Of a DNA stretch of 64,000 bases, positions 35,791 to 43,433 are shown one piece after another. Origin of the DNA: Virgibacillus_F necropolis_A (GTDB lineage: Bacteria; Bacillota; Bacilli; Bacillales; Amphibacillaceae). The notes beneath the pieces are model-generated. The model was not told the DNA's origin. It ran no database searches and saw only the letters and a list, made by a program, of their open reading frames with translations. The translations under genes and the position numbers were made by a program. The stretch lies in contig NZ_CP084992.1 in the NCBI RefSeq assembly GCF_044793635.1, positions 3,162,001-3,226,000 of the forward strand. Reading direction: 5' to 3'. The stretch's first letter is position 1, and every line of letters begins with the position of its first letter.

Positions 35791-35967
35791 CTACCGTAAC
35801 CTTCGAAATACACGTTTGTGTGTGAAGGAATATATGGTCAAATATATGGAAATAAAGAGCAACGGTAATGTGATAAAAAGAGGGATTATTTGCATAAACC
35901 CCAGTATATTCAAAAAGAAGGCGAAGACCGTTAAAACTAAAAATAAATATGGCATAAGATCCTGCAC
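35791..35967 (-). CDS. Small two-TM membrane protein (58 aa)
   Basis: 58 aa from GTG 35967, preceded by AAGGGGGAAATT; an ATG four codons later is an alternative. Two hydrophobic helices (MPYLFLVLTVFAFFLNILGF at about 5-24, and about 27-48) are followed by a basic tail KRVFRRLR. Codon use and composition are those of a real membrane protein. The opposite strand reads an unconvincing 106-aa frame. No family recognised with certainty. Confidence 0.7.
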   Translation of the reverse strand: MQDLMPYLFLVLTVFAFFLNILGFMQIIPLFITLPLLFISIYLTIYSFTHKRVFRRLR

Positions 35968-36275
35968 GATAATTTCCCCCTTAAAAATCTTTAGTTAATT
36001 ATATGAATTCTTGAGGGAAAATAGAAGTATGACATTTTTGTGAAAGGATGCACATACATATTGAACACTAACTAAGAAATTGGTATATTTAATTTGCAAG
36101 ATAAAAACAAACAAACCCCTTTGTTTGAATTTAAACTTTTCTCCCATCCCCTTTGTTTGATATACAAAGATAAAAAAGACCAGAAGGATATACGCTGCCC
36201 CGTATATCCTTCTTAATTTTGACGGAAAAACCTAGTTGTCCGTACTTATACCGCAATTATGCCTCAATCAAGTCA
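35968..36275. other. Intergenic region with short direct repeat and hairpin
   Basis: CCCCTTTGTTTGA occurs twice within 45 bp (36116-36128 and 36149-36160 approximately), each near a short inverse CAAACAAA/ACAAAG. No ORF with an RBS is seen. The hairpin at 36182-36220 is listed separately. Confidence 0.4.
36182..36220. terminator. Hairpin, possible terminator
   Basis: AGAAGGATATACG pairs perfectly with CGTATATCCTTCT around a 6-base loop, followed by TAATTTT. Confidence 0.6.
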
Positions 36276-36305
36276 CAAAAAAACAGCTACCCTCAGGCAG
36301 CCGCA
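36276..36305 (-). terminator. Terminator of spxH
   Basis: On the minus strand CGGCTGCC pairs with GGTAGCTG (two G-U pairs) around TGAG and is followed by seven T residues, 7 bp past the stop. Confidence 0.85.
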
Positions 36306-36311
36306 CTAAAA

Positions 36312-37208
36312 TCAATCTTTAATATATTTCCAAAAGGATCCGTATTTAACGGGGATCTTTTCAACTTTTTGTTTTAACTGTAATTTTTTCATTTCTTTAT
36401 CTGTTTGTGCAAGTGTCCAGTCGTAGACAACGGATATTTCTTTGTTGCCAACCACACCATAGAAAGCCATAAATTCTTCTAGTTCAGGCTTGTTGCCAGG
36501 TGATGGGTCTTTTTGTAGCATTTGCTTCAGAACTTTTACATAAATATCGTATGGATAAAGGCCAGAAATTTTAATTCCTTGCTCTTCTACAACTTGATTG
36601 AAGAAGACAATAGTTGGAATATAATCGACTTCCATTTCCTGTGTCAGCTTTAAATCACATTGAAATGCCTTTTTTGCTGAAGCGGAATATAAGTCATTTT
36701 TGAATTCCTGCAAATCGAGATTCACTTCGTTTGCAATAGTAAATAATACTTCTTCGTCTGATATATTTCGTTTCTGTAAAAATAAATTTTCCTGTACTTT
36801 GCGTAAAAATAGTTTACCGGCTTTTTTGCCCTGTAGTTCAGCTGCTTTGATTGCAAGGGACGCGATCCAGGGAGATGATACTGGATTATCGATCCATAAA
36901 TCTCCATCACAGCTCATTCCTGTTCGTTTTGCTGTTTTATCCCAAATGTCTTTGAGTCTTTTTGGTTTATCGAATTTATCTTTGTTTAATGTATTTAAAT
37001 GTCCGCTAATAATAGGTCGAATGGTAAAAAAGCGTCCAAATTCGATGGAAAGCTTTTTGATATAGGGCTCTAAAGACCAACACTCAGGACAAAGAGGATC
37101 TACAAAAACGTAAATTTCTACTGGTTTTTGTACAAAATCACTAAAGCCGGATTTCGCCGATGTGTTTGTTTGATTCAAGCTTGGAAGCTCAGCATTTTGC
37201 CAGCTCAC
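36312..37208 (-). CDS. spxH: ClpXP adaptor SpxH (YjbH)
   Basis: 298 aa from GTG 37208, seven bases after GGAG; an upstream ATG at 37241 lies in the adjacent repeat. DsbA-like thioredoxin fold with the motif FVDPLC40-PE-C43WSLEP and cis-Pro region MEVDYIPTIVFFN near 195-207. SpxH binds Spx (encoded at 30607) and promotes its ClpXP degradation. It is followed upstream by yjbI and yjbK in the same order and orientation as in B. subtilis. Confidence 0.94.
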   Translation of the reverse strand: MSWQNAELPSLNQTNTSAKSGFSDFVQKPVEIYVFVDPLCPECWSLEPYIKKLSIEFGRFFTIRPIISGHLNTLNKDKFDKPKRLKDIWDKTAKRTGMSCDGDLWIDNPVSSPWIASLAIKAAELQGKKAGKLFLRKVQENLFLQKRNISDEEVLFTIANEVNLDLQEFKNDLYSASAKKAFQCDLKLTQEMEVDYIPTIVFFNQVVEEQGIKISGLYPYDIYVKVLKQMLQKDPSPGNKPELEEFMAFYGVVGNKEISVVYDWTLAQTDKEMKKLQLKQKVEKIPVKYGSFWKYIKD

Positions 37209-37229
37209 ATCGATTCTCCTTTCTATTAA

Positions 37230-37319
37230 CGTCCAGCTCAAGCGCTAGCCGACTAGTGGAATTATTCTCTCTGTAATTCTGATAAGTCGAGTCAGCTAAT
37301 CGGGCGCTTCTGCTTTTGT
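37230..37319 (-). repeat. Intergenic repeat family B, copy 3 (short form)
   Basis: On the minus strand it starts ACAAAAGCAGAAGCGCCCG, two bases after the yjbI stop, and ends AGCGCTTGAGCTGGACG. It shares GACTTATC and CCACTAGTCG-type segments with copy 1 but the interior is shorter. It lies in the spxH-yjbI gap. Confidence 0.72.
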
Positions 37320-37700
37320 TTACTCCGCTGTGTTCATCATATGATTTGCCGTCATGGAGAGTTTCTCGAATATTGCAGTGCGATACGGTTCATCTATTTC
37401 TGCTTCGATAAGCGCTTCGTTCATGCATTCCAGCCATGCTTCTTTTCTTGTTGGTGTAATTTCAAAGGGTAGATGTCGACGCCTAAGCATCGGGTTACCG
37501 CGTTCTTCTGAATAAATCATTGGGCCACCAAAGAATTGTGTCAGAAACAGACGCTGTTTTCTAGCTGTTTCAGTTAAGTCATCTGGGAAAATTGGAGTAA
37601 GCTTTGGATGCTCTCCAACACGCTTATAGAAAGCTGTTACTAATTTATCTATGGAATCGAAGCCACCAATCGCTTCGAACATTGTGCCAGGTCGTGTCAT
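37320..37700 (-). CDS. yjbI: Group II truncated haemoglobin (YjbI)
   Basis: 126 aa. MFEAIGGFDSIDKLVTAFYKRV at the start, then FPDDLTETARKQRLFLTQFFGGP, the proximal haem His in MLRRRHLPFEI (about 76) and a conserved Trp in RKEAWLECM. Bacillus trHbO works with the SpxH/Spx thiol-stress system. Located directly upstream of spxH on the same strand. Stop codon is followed by the family B repeat. Confidence 0.95.
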   Translation of the reverse strand: MTRPGTMFEAIGGFDSIDKLVTAFYKRVGEHPKLTPIFPDDLTETARKQRLFLTQFFGGPMIYSEERGNPMLRRRHLPFEITPTRKEAWLECMNEALIEAEIDEPYRTAIFEKLSMTANHMMNTAE

Positions 37701-37767
37701 TGATTTCTCTCCTAATGTGTTTGTTTATATTGTAGCAACGTAACATTCCTTGGGCAAATCATCTGAC

Positions 37768-38343
37768 TTAGTCAACCGTCAATGATGTGAAAAATCGTTT
37801 AATTTTATTTGGTGTATCTTTTTCAGTAATTCCATAAATATCGATAATGGAATGAAGCATGTTTAACCCATCTTCTTTCGTTTGTGCTTCAATTTCCAGT
37901 TCATAATCAGACCTTCCATTATAAGTACTATAATCTAACACCAATAGTGTTCCCTGATAATTTGTTTCGTATCGTTTCGTTTCTAACTTTCCATAATAAA
38001 CCAAGTCGTGCAAGCGGATCCCAAGCAAATGAAGTTGTTTACCTACCTGACTTTTTTCAATAGGGTCGCCGTTAATCCAGCGTGACGCCTCACCCTCTGT
38101 TAAACGATCATGAGATTCCAATAATCCATCTGTATGTGGTTCCTTTAATGTTAATACATACTTCCCAGCTTTTTCCCGAATCCGGAGAGCGGCACCTTTT
38201 GCTTTCAATGAAAAATCTTTCGTTTCAAAGTAATAATTGGTTTGCCATGTACCAGATTCTGGGAAAGTAAAATGGTTTAATAGTTGCTTAAACTCTTCCT
38301 CAGTTAATAAATTTTTATACTCAATTTCAATTTCTTGTGCCAT
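37768..38343 (-). CDS. yjbK: CYTH domain triphosphate-processing protein (YjbK)
   Basis: 191 aa from ATG 38343, after GGGGG; the longer reading to 38391 has no RBS. N-terminal EIEIEYKNLLT is the CYTH signature (ExExK), with ALRIREKAGKYVLTLKEP (about 67-84) and LVLDYSTYNGRSDYELEIEA for the tunnel residues. CYTH enzymes act on inorganic or organic triphosphates. Divergent from relQ, as in B. subtilis. Confidence 0.93.
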   Translation of the reverse strand: MAQEIEIEYKNLLTEEEFKQLLNHFTFPESGTWQTNYYFETKDFSLKAKGAALRIREKAGKYVLTLKEPHTDGLLESHDRLTEGEASRWINGDPIEKSQVGKQLHLLGIRLHDLVYYGKLETKRYETNYQGTLLVLDYSTYNGRSDYELEIEAQTKEDGLNMLHSIIDIYGITEKDTPNKIKRFFTSLTVD

Positions 38344-38487
38344 TTGTTTAACCCCCATATAATAGGATGGATTATTACTGATTATCGCCAATTATCAATG
38401 TTAATGCAAAGATTTTCCACTCAATTGTGTTATGATAGGGTGGAAAAGGTCATTTTTATATCTAGTTACTAAAGGTGGTACATAAGT

Positions 38488-39096
38488 ATGAATTGGAAAG
38501 CATTGCTCGCCCCCTATTCACAGGTGGTTGAGGAGTTAAAAGTAAAACTTAAAGGAATGCGATCGCAATTTGAATATGAATCAAGACATTCACCAATTGA
38601 ATTTATTACAGGACGGGTAAAACCTGTTACAAGTATTTTGGATAAAGCGGAGACAAGGAATATTTCGCTTGAAAGCATAGAACAAGAAATGCAGGATATC
38701 GCTGGAGTCCGTGTTGTATGTCAGTTTGTTGATGATATTTATAAGATTGTAAACATGCTTCGTTCAAGAAAAGATTTTACAATTATTGAGGAAAAAGATT
38801 ATATATCAGAAAAAAAGGATAGTGGGTATCGTTCCTACCACATTATTATTGAATATCCGGTTGAAACCATTCACGGTGAGAAAAAAATAATCGCTGAAAT
38901 ACAAATTCGCACACTTGCCATGAACTTTTGGGCAACAAATGAACATTCCCTTAACTATAAATACAAGGGAAGTATACCAAGTGAAATTAAAAGCAGATTA
39001 CAACGGGCTGCAGAGGCTGCGTTTAAATTAGATGAGGAAATGTCTAAAATAAAAAGTGAAGTCCAGGAAGCACAACGTATCTTTCACCGAAAATGA
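38488..39096 (+). CDS. relQ: Small alarmone synthetase RelQ (YjbM)
   Basis: 202 aa. SYNTH domain only: YESRHSPIEFITGRVKPVTSI (about 31-51), DIAGVRVVCQFVDDIYKI (about 71-88), DSGYRSYHIIIEYPV near 111-125, and EIQIRTLAMNFWATNEHSLNYKYKG near 139-163. Makes (p)ppGpp from ATP and GTP/GDP, active as a tetramer. It begins a run with nadK and rluD-like genes on the same strand. Confidence 0.95.
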   Translation: MNWKALLAPYSQVVEELKVKLKGMRSQFEYESRHSPIEFITGRVKPVTSILDKAETRNISLESIEQEMQDIAGVRVVCQFVDDIYKIVNMLRSRKDFTIIEEKDYISEKKDSGYRSYHIIIEYPVETIHGEKKIIAEIQIRTLAMNFWATNEHSLNYKYKGSIPSEIKSRLQRAAEAAFKLDEEMSKIKSEVQEAQRIFHRK

Positions 39097-39168
39097 AACA
39101 AGATATATGAGAACAATGACAGGCACATCCAGTTTTGCCGAAAACATGTAATAAGGAGATGACTACTA

Positions 39169-39978
39169 ATGAAATTTGCAATTGTATCAAAAGGCGATGA
39201 TAGGTCGAACAATATTATGGCAACCATGAGACAATATTTAACTGAGTTTGACTTAGAGTATGATAAAGAAAATCCTGAACTTGTCATCTCCGTTGGTGGA
39301 GATGGAACACTACTCGAAGCATTTCATCGTTATCTTCATTGCCTAAATGAAACGGCGTTTATTGGGGTGCATACCGGACATCTTGGTTTCTATGCGGATT
39401 GGGTACCTGAAGAAGTAGAAAAGTTGATTATAGAAATTGCAAAAACACCATTTCAGGTTGTGGAATATCCGCTACTAGAGGTGAACATACGCTCAAAGAC
39501 TGGAGGAAGCGAGGATACATTCCTAGCCTTAAATGAAGCAACAATTAAAACAACAGATGGATCTGTGGTTTTTGATGTAGAAATAAAAGGGGAGCACTTT
39601 GAAACATTCCGTGGAGATGGATTGTGTTTATCAACGCCTTCAGGTAGTACGGCATATAACAAGGCACTTGGTGGTGGGATTTTACACCCGTCTCTTGAAG
39701 CGTTTCAGCTTACCGAAATGGCATCAATCAACAATCGGGTTTTCCGTACAATTGGTTCACCACTAATTTTGCCAAAGCATCACACATGCTTGCTTAAGCC
39801 GATTGTTGACCGTAGCTTTTTGATAACGATTGATCATTTTACAGAGACCTATACAAATGTAAAATCCATTCAATGCAGGGTTGCTAAAGAAAGAGTACGA
39901 TTTGCGCGGTTTAGACCATTTCCATTTTGGAATCGAGTAAGAGACTCATTTGTTACAGAGGGTGAGAAAAGAGTTTAG
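39169..39978 (+). CDS. nadK: NAD kinase
   Basis: 269 aa. VISVGGDGTLLEAFHRY (GGDG at about 45-48), the NE/D motif LNEATIK near 122, and TPSGSTAYNKALGGGILHP near 156-174. Phosphorylates NAD to NADP. AAGGAGATG precedes ATG 39169. A 15-bp gap to the next gene indicates an operon. Confidence 0.96.
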   Translation: MKFAIVSKGDDRSNNIMATMRQYLTEFDLEYDKENPELVISVGGDGTLLEAFHRYLHCLNETAFIGVHTGHLGFYADWVPEEVEKLIIEIAKTPFQVVEYPLLEVNIRSKTGGSEDTFLALNEATIKTTDGSVVFDVEIKGEHFETFRGDGLCLSTPSGSTAYNKALGGGILHPSLEAFQLTEMASINNRVFRTIGSPLILPKHHTCLLKPIVDRSFLITIDHFTETYTNVKSIQCRVAKERVRFARFRPFPFWNRVRDSFVTEGEKRV

Positions 39979-39993
39979 AGAAGGTGAAAGTCA

Positions 39994-40875
39994 ATGAAAT
40001 GGATTGTTACAGAGGAACAGGAAGGCATGTCAATTCGTGATTACCTTCGTACTGTTCAAGCCTTCTCAAGACGATTAGTAATAAGTGTGAAAGATAGTAA
40101 TGGGCAAATTCGTGTTAATGGGGTTAGCCAAACAGTTAGGTATTCCTTATCAGCTGCCGATGAGCTTGAGGTTATTTTTCCACCTGAAAATATCGGATTA
40201 GGATTGGAACCTGAAGATCATGTCCTATCTATTGTTTATGAGGATGATGCTGTATTGGTACTAAATAAACCAGCTGGAATGGCAACAATTCCTTCATTCA
40301 AACATCCAAACGGAACAATCGCAAACGCGGTTCTTGGACATTACCGGAAGTATCAAATTCCATATACGGTGCATGTTGTGACAAGGCTAGACCGTGATAC
40401 ATCAGGTCTAATGTTAATTGCTAAGCATAGATATAGCCATTCCTTGTTATCGAACGATCAGAAAGCAGGAGACGTGAATCGTAAATATTGTGCTGTAGTG
40501 GAGGGGAACTTTTCACAATTGGAAGGCACGATTGAAGCGAACATTGGACGTAAAGAAAGTTCTATCATCGAACGAGCAGTTATGGAGTCAGGCAAAAAAG
40601 CAATTACACATTATCAGGTAGAAGAACAGTCAAGCAACTATTCGTTGGTTGACATTAAGCTTGAAACAGGAAGAACCCATCAGATTAGGGTTCATTTTGC
40701 ACATATTGGTCATAGTCTAGCTGGTGACGATTTATATGGTGGCTCAACCAAAGATATAGATCGTCAGGCATTACATTGTAAGGAATTATCTTTTTTTCAT
40801 CCTTTCACAAAAAAAGTGATGCATTTTACGTCTGCACCACCGCTTGAACTGTTAGATTTAATTAAAAGGTCGTAA
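39994..40875 (+). CDS. RluD-family pseudouridine synthase (YjbO)
   Basis: 293 aa. N-terminal S4-like region (about 12-70), catalytic motif HVVTRLDRDTSGLMLIAKH (Asp about 134) and LKLETGRTHQIRVHFAHIGHSLAGDDLYGG near 228. It modifies uridine in rRNA or tRNA; the exact target is unknown. The 3' end overlaps the convergent prpE gene by 14 bp. Confidence 0.94.
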   Translation: MKWIVTEEQEGMSIRDYLRTVQAFSRRLVISVKDSNGQIRVNGVSQTVRYSLSAADELEVIFPPENIGLGLEPEDHVLSIVYEDDAVLVLNKPAGMATIPSFKHPNGTIANAVLGHYRKYQIPYTVHVVTRLDRDTSGLMLIAKHRYSHSLLSNDQKAGDVNRKYCAVVEGNFSQLEGTIEANIGRKESSIIERAVMESGKKAITHYQVEEQSSNYSLVDIKLETGRTHQIRVHFAHIGHSLAGDDLYGGSTKDIDRQALHCKELSFFHPFTKKVMHFTSAPPLELLDLIKRS

Positions 40876-41599
40876 ATTTTTCCTCTATAAATGGCTGCCT
40901 CGATTGTACAGAAAAAGTTTCCTTTTCTGGCATTCGAAAGGCAGTTAATTTATTGCCAAAAACACAGCCTGTGTCGATATTGATTGTATGATTGATCATG
41001 CGCGGTTCTAATACTGGAGTATGCCCATATACGATCCAGGTATCACCATGATAATCCTGCGCCCAATCGCCACGTATTGGTCGACCGTCTTCGTGGGTGG
41101 CACCTGAGATGTCCCCATATAGCACAAACGTTCGAACTTTTTTATCTGTACGGCCAATGTAATCTTCTCTAATCCCGGCATGCGCTATAATCGTATTTAC
41201 TTCGGGTAGTTCTAAATATAATGGTGCTTCATCATACAAGGTCATAAACTGATGCCGGATTGTCTTTTGACCTCGTTGATTGCGCGCAAGGTATTCGTCA
41301 ACCGTTGTTTCAAGTCCATACTTGATTTGAATGTTATTCCCTAAAAAATAACGGTAAAGCTTATTACAATGATTGCCTGGTACATACCGTGCTACACGAT
41401 GTTTTACCACCATGTTGTACACAAGTTCTACAACCCCAAGTGAATTTGGTCCACGATCCGTAATATCTCCAACAAAAACTGGAACATGACCACCAGGATG
41501 AACGAAAATATCCGCCTTCTTTTGATAACCTAACAGATGAAAGAGCTCAACCAATTCATCTATACAACCATGAACATCACCTATTACATCTATTTTCAT
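40862..41599 (-). CDS. prpE: Bis(5'-nucleosyl)-tetraphosphatase PrpE
   Basis: 245 aa, calcineurin-like phosphoesterase: DVIGDVHGCIDEL (about 3-15), PVFVGDITDRGPNS (about 40-53), YVPGNHCNKLYRY, IIAHAGIRE and WIVYGHTPV near 187-195. Members hydrolyse Ap4A asymmetrically and act as Ser/Thr/Tyr phosphatases in spore germination. Convergent with and overlapping the rlu gene. Confidence 0.93.
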   Translation of the reverse strand: MKIDVIGDVHGCIDELVELFHLLGYQKKADIFVHPGGHVPVFVGDITDRGPNSLGVVELVYNMVVKHRVARYVPGNHCNKLYRYFLGNNIQIKYGLETTVDEYLARNQRGQKTIRHQFMTLYDEAPLYLELPEVNTIIAHAGIREDYIGRTDKKVRTFVLYGDISGATHEDGRPIRGDWAQDYHGDTWIVYGHTPVLEPRMINHTINIDTGCVFGNKLTAFRMPEKETFSVQSRQPFIEEKFTTF

Positions 41600-41805
41600 A
41601 GCTTTTTACCACCTTGCTCATATAATGTTTTCCAATATTTAAAGATGCCAACTTTATAGGCAATTTAAATATGGAAGGTCAAAATAATTTGTGGTAAGAT
41701 TGTTTAGTGATAACTAAGTTACATACACCACTATTATTTGATAGATAATCTGACACTTTCGACAAACCATGTCGTTGTTATATATATGTTTTTTCAATAA
41801 ATCAT

Positions 41806-42047
41806 GGCTGTTTTCGTAAAGATTGTTGCCTTTGAGAGAATAGATATAAACTGCGTCACAGTGTACCGCTCCGGAAATACACTACGCGCACCTTAGGGCT
41901 CGCGCTGAGCCTCCTTGCGAGCAAAATCCGCTCACTGCGGGGGCTCATCGTCTTCGCTGTTTCCGCAGCGGAAATCAACATAGCACTTACGTCGCAGTTT
42001 ATGTCAACTACGAAGATGAGAAAGCAACAATGCGTACGAAAAGAGCC
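41806..42047. mobile_element. MITE, family A, copy 4 (242-bp deletion form) with exact 8-bp target duplication
   Basis: Both terminal repeats are intact (GGCTGTTTTCGTAAAGATTG and the inverse ending ACGAAAAGAGCC). Flanking 8-mers are identical: TAAATCAT at 41798-41805 and 42048-42055. The interior lacks about 200 bp relative to copies 2 and 3, so this is an internally deleted derivative. It keeps CTCGCGCTGAGCCTCC and GAAATCAACATAGCACTTAC. The 200 bp before it (41600-41797) hold nothing recognisable. Confidence 0.9.
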
Positions 42048-42142
42048 TAAATCATACACTACTTAGTTTAGTCTTATTCTCAAAATTATTCAGCTATTAG
42101 TATGAGAAATTATAAACGACCAAAGGACAAAGGTGATTTTTA

Positions 42143-43324
42143 ATGGAGAAAGAAAACACAGGGGGCGTACAATTCGATCTAATCATTATTTTCCTCCTGT
42201 TTATGGCTACTAGTTTAGTTGCCCTATATAATTTGCAAGAATTACTTCCAGGAGACGAAGCAGACTTTTTGTTAAAACAATTTATTTGGTACTCTGTTGG
42301 AGCAGTCGCTATTTTCTTTATTAGAATGCTCGACTTAAATCAACTATACCAATTAAGTTTTTACGCATACATTTTTGGCATTATTGTTCTGGCTGTATTA
42401 TTGGTTAGTCCAGAGAGCATTGCAAATAGAATAAATGGTGCTAAAAGTTGGTTTACATTACCTGGAATTGGAACGTTACAGCCTGCAGAGTTCACGAAAG
42501 TTACCACCATATTAGGTTTGGCTGTTGCAATTTCCAAGCATAAAGAAAAATATATAAACAAAGACTTCAAAAGCGACTTTATCCTTTTGTGTAAAATGAT
42601 TGTTATTGTAGCAATACCTGTATTTCTAATACTTTTGCAGCCTGACTTTGGTACATCGATGGTGTATCTTGTTATCTTAAGTTTTATGGTCCTATTATCA
42701 GGAGTTAATTGGAAACTGATTTTCACAATCGTTGCTTCATCAGCAATTATAGCTGCAGGTGCTTTAGCGTTAATCGTAAAATACCCTGATTTATCAGAGG
42801 ATTTATTGCATATAGACCCCTATCAAATTGAAAGAATTGAAACATGGTTTGGCCCTGAAGAAGAGGTTGATGCCGGAAGCTACCAAGTCAATAAATCATT
42901 TTTAGCGATTGGCTCGGGTCAATTATTTGGAAAAGGAATTGGAGAACTTCAGGTACCTGTACCATACGCGGAAACAGATTTTATATTTTCAGTTATAGCA
43001 GAAAGCTTTGGGTTTGTCGGTAGTAGTTTTGTCGTGTTCCTCTATTTCTTTTTGATCTATAAATTAGTAAGTATTGGTTTAAAAATATATAGCACCAGTA
43101 TTTTCGGTTCAATGTTTTGTTTTGGTTATATGGCGATGATAGCGATTCATACGTTTCAGAATATCGGTATGACAATTGGTATTATGCCAATAACCGGAAT
43201 ACCTTTGCTATTAGTGAGCTATGGCGGAAGTTCAGTTCTGTCCACTTTAATTGGTTTCGGAGTCGTTTATATAATTAGCGAAGAAAATACGAACTCGGAA
43301 GGATTTATGTTTAAGAAATCATAA
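42143..43324 (+). CDS. FtsW/RodA/SpoVE family protein
   Basis: 393 aa with about ten TM helices. Family motifs: NGAKSWFTLPGIGTLQPAEFTK (about 97-118), LQPDFGTSMVYLVI (about 173), a large extracellular loop with YQVNKSFLAIGSGQLFGKGIG, DFIFSVIAESFGFVG near 277-291, and GIMPITGIPLLLVSYGGSSVLSTLIGFG near 350. SEDS proteins polymerise peptidoglycan glycan strands with a partner PBP. Which of the paralogues this is cannot be settled here. Monocistronic. Confidence 0.93.
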   Translation: MEKENTGGVQFDLIIIFLLFMATSLVALYNLQELLPGDEADFLLKQFIWYSVGAVAIFFIRMLDLNQLYQLSFYAYIFGIIVLAVLLVSPESIANRINGAKSWFTLPGIGTLQPAEFTKVTTILGLAVAISKHKEKYINKDFKSDFILLCKMIVIVAIPVFLILLQPDFGTSMVYLVILSFMVLLSGVNWKLIFTIVASSAIIAAGALALIVKYPDLSEDLLHIDPYQIERIETWFGPEEEVDAGSYQVNKSFLAIGSGQLFGKGIGELQVPVPYAETDFIFSVIAESFGFVGSSFVVFLYFFLIYKLVSIGLKIYSTSIFGSMFCFGYMAMIAIHTFQNIGMTIGIMPITGIPLLLVSYGGSSVLSTLIGFGVVYIISEENTNSEGFMFKKS

Positions 43325-43336
43325 TGACATCATTTA

Positions 43337-43376
43337 AACCCTGTAGCTTCTTCACGGAAATGCTGCGGGGTTTTCT
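43337..43376 (+). terminator. Terminator after the SEDS gene
   Basis: ACCCTGTAGC pairs with GCTGCGGGGT (one mismatch) and is followed by TTTTC. Confidence 0.65.
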
Positions 43377-43433
43377 GAAATTGACACGGTGTTTTATAAT
43401 AGGAAGAGTGGGTTTTGAAAGGAAGTGTTCCAT

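Noticed and set aside
35678..35998. Plus-strand 106-codon frame after pepF
   Set aside because: It begins inside the pepF terminator, has no RBS and unprotein-like composition, and overlaps a better minus-strand membrane protein gene.
43325..43433. Magnesium M-box riboswitch before mgtE
   Set aside because: The gap is only about 110 bp and contains a terminator of the previous gene; no M-box core is visible.
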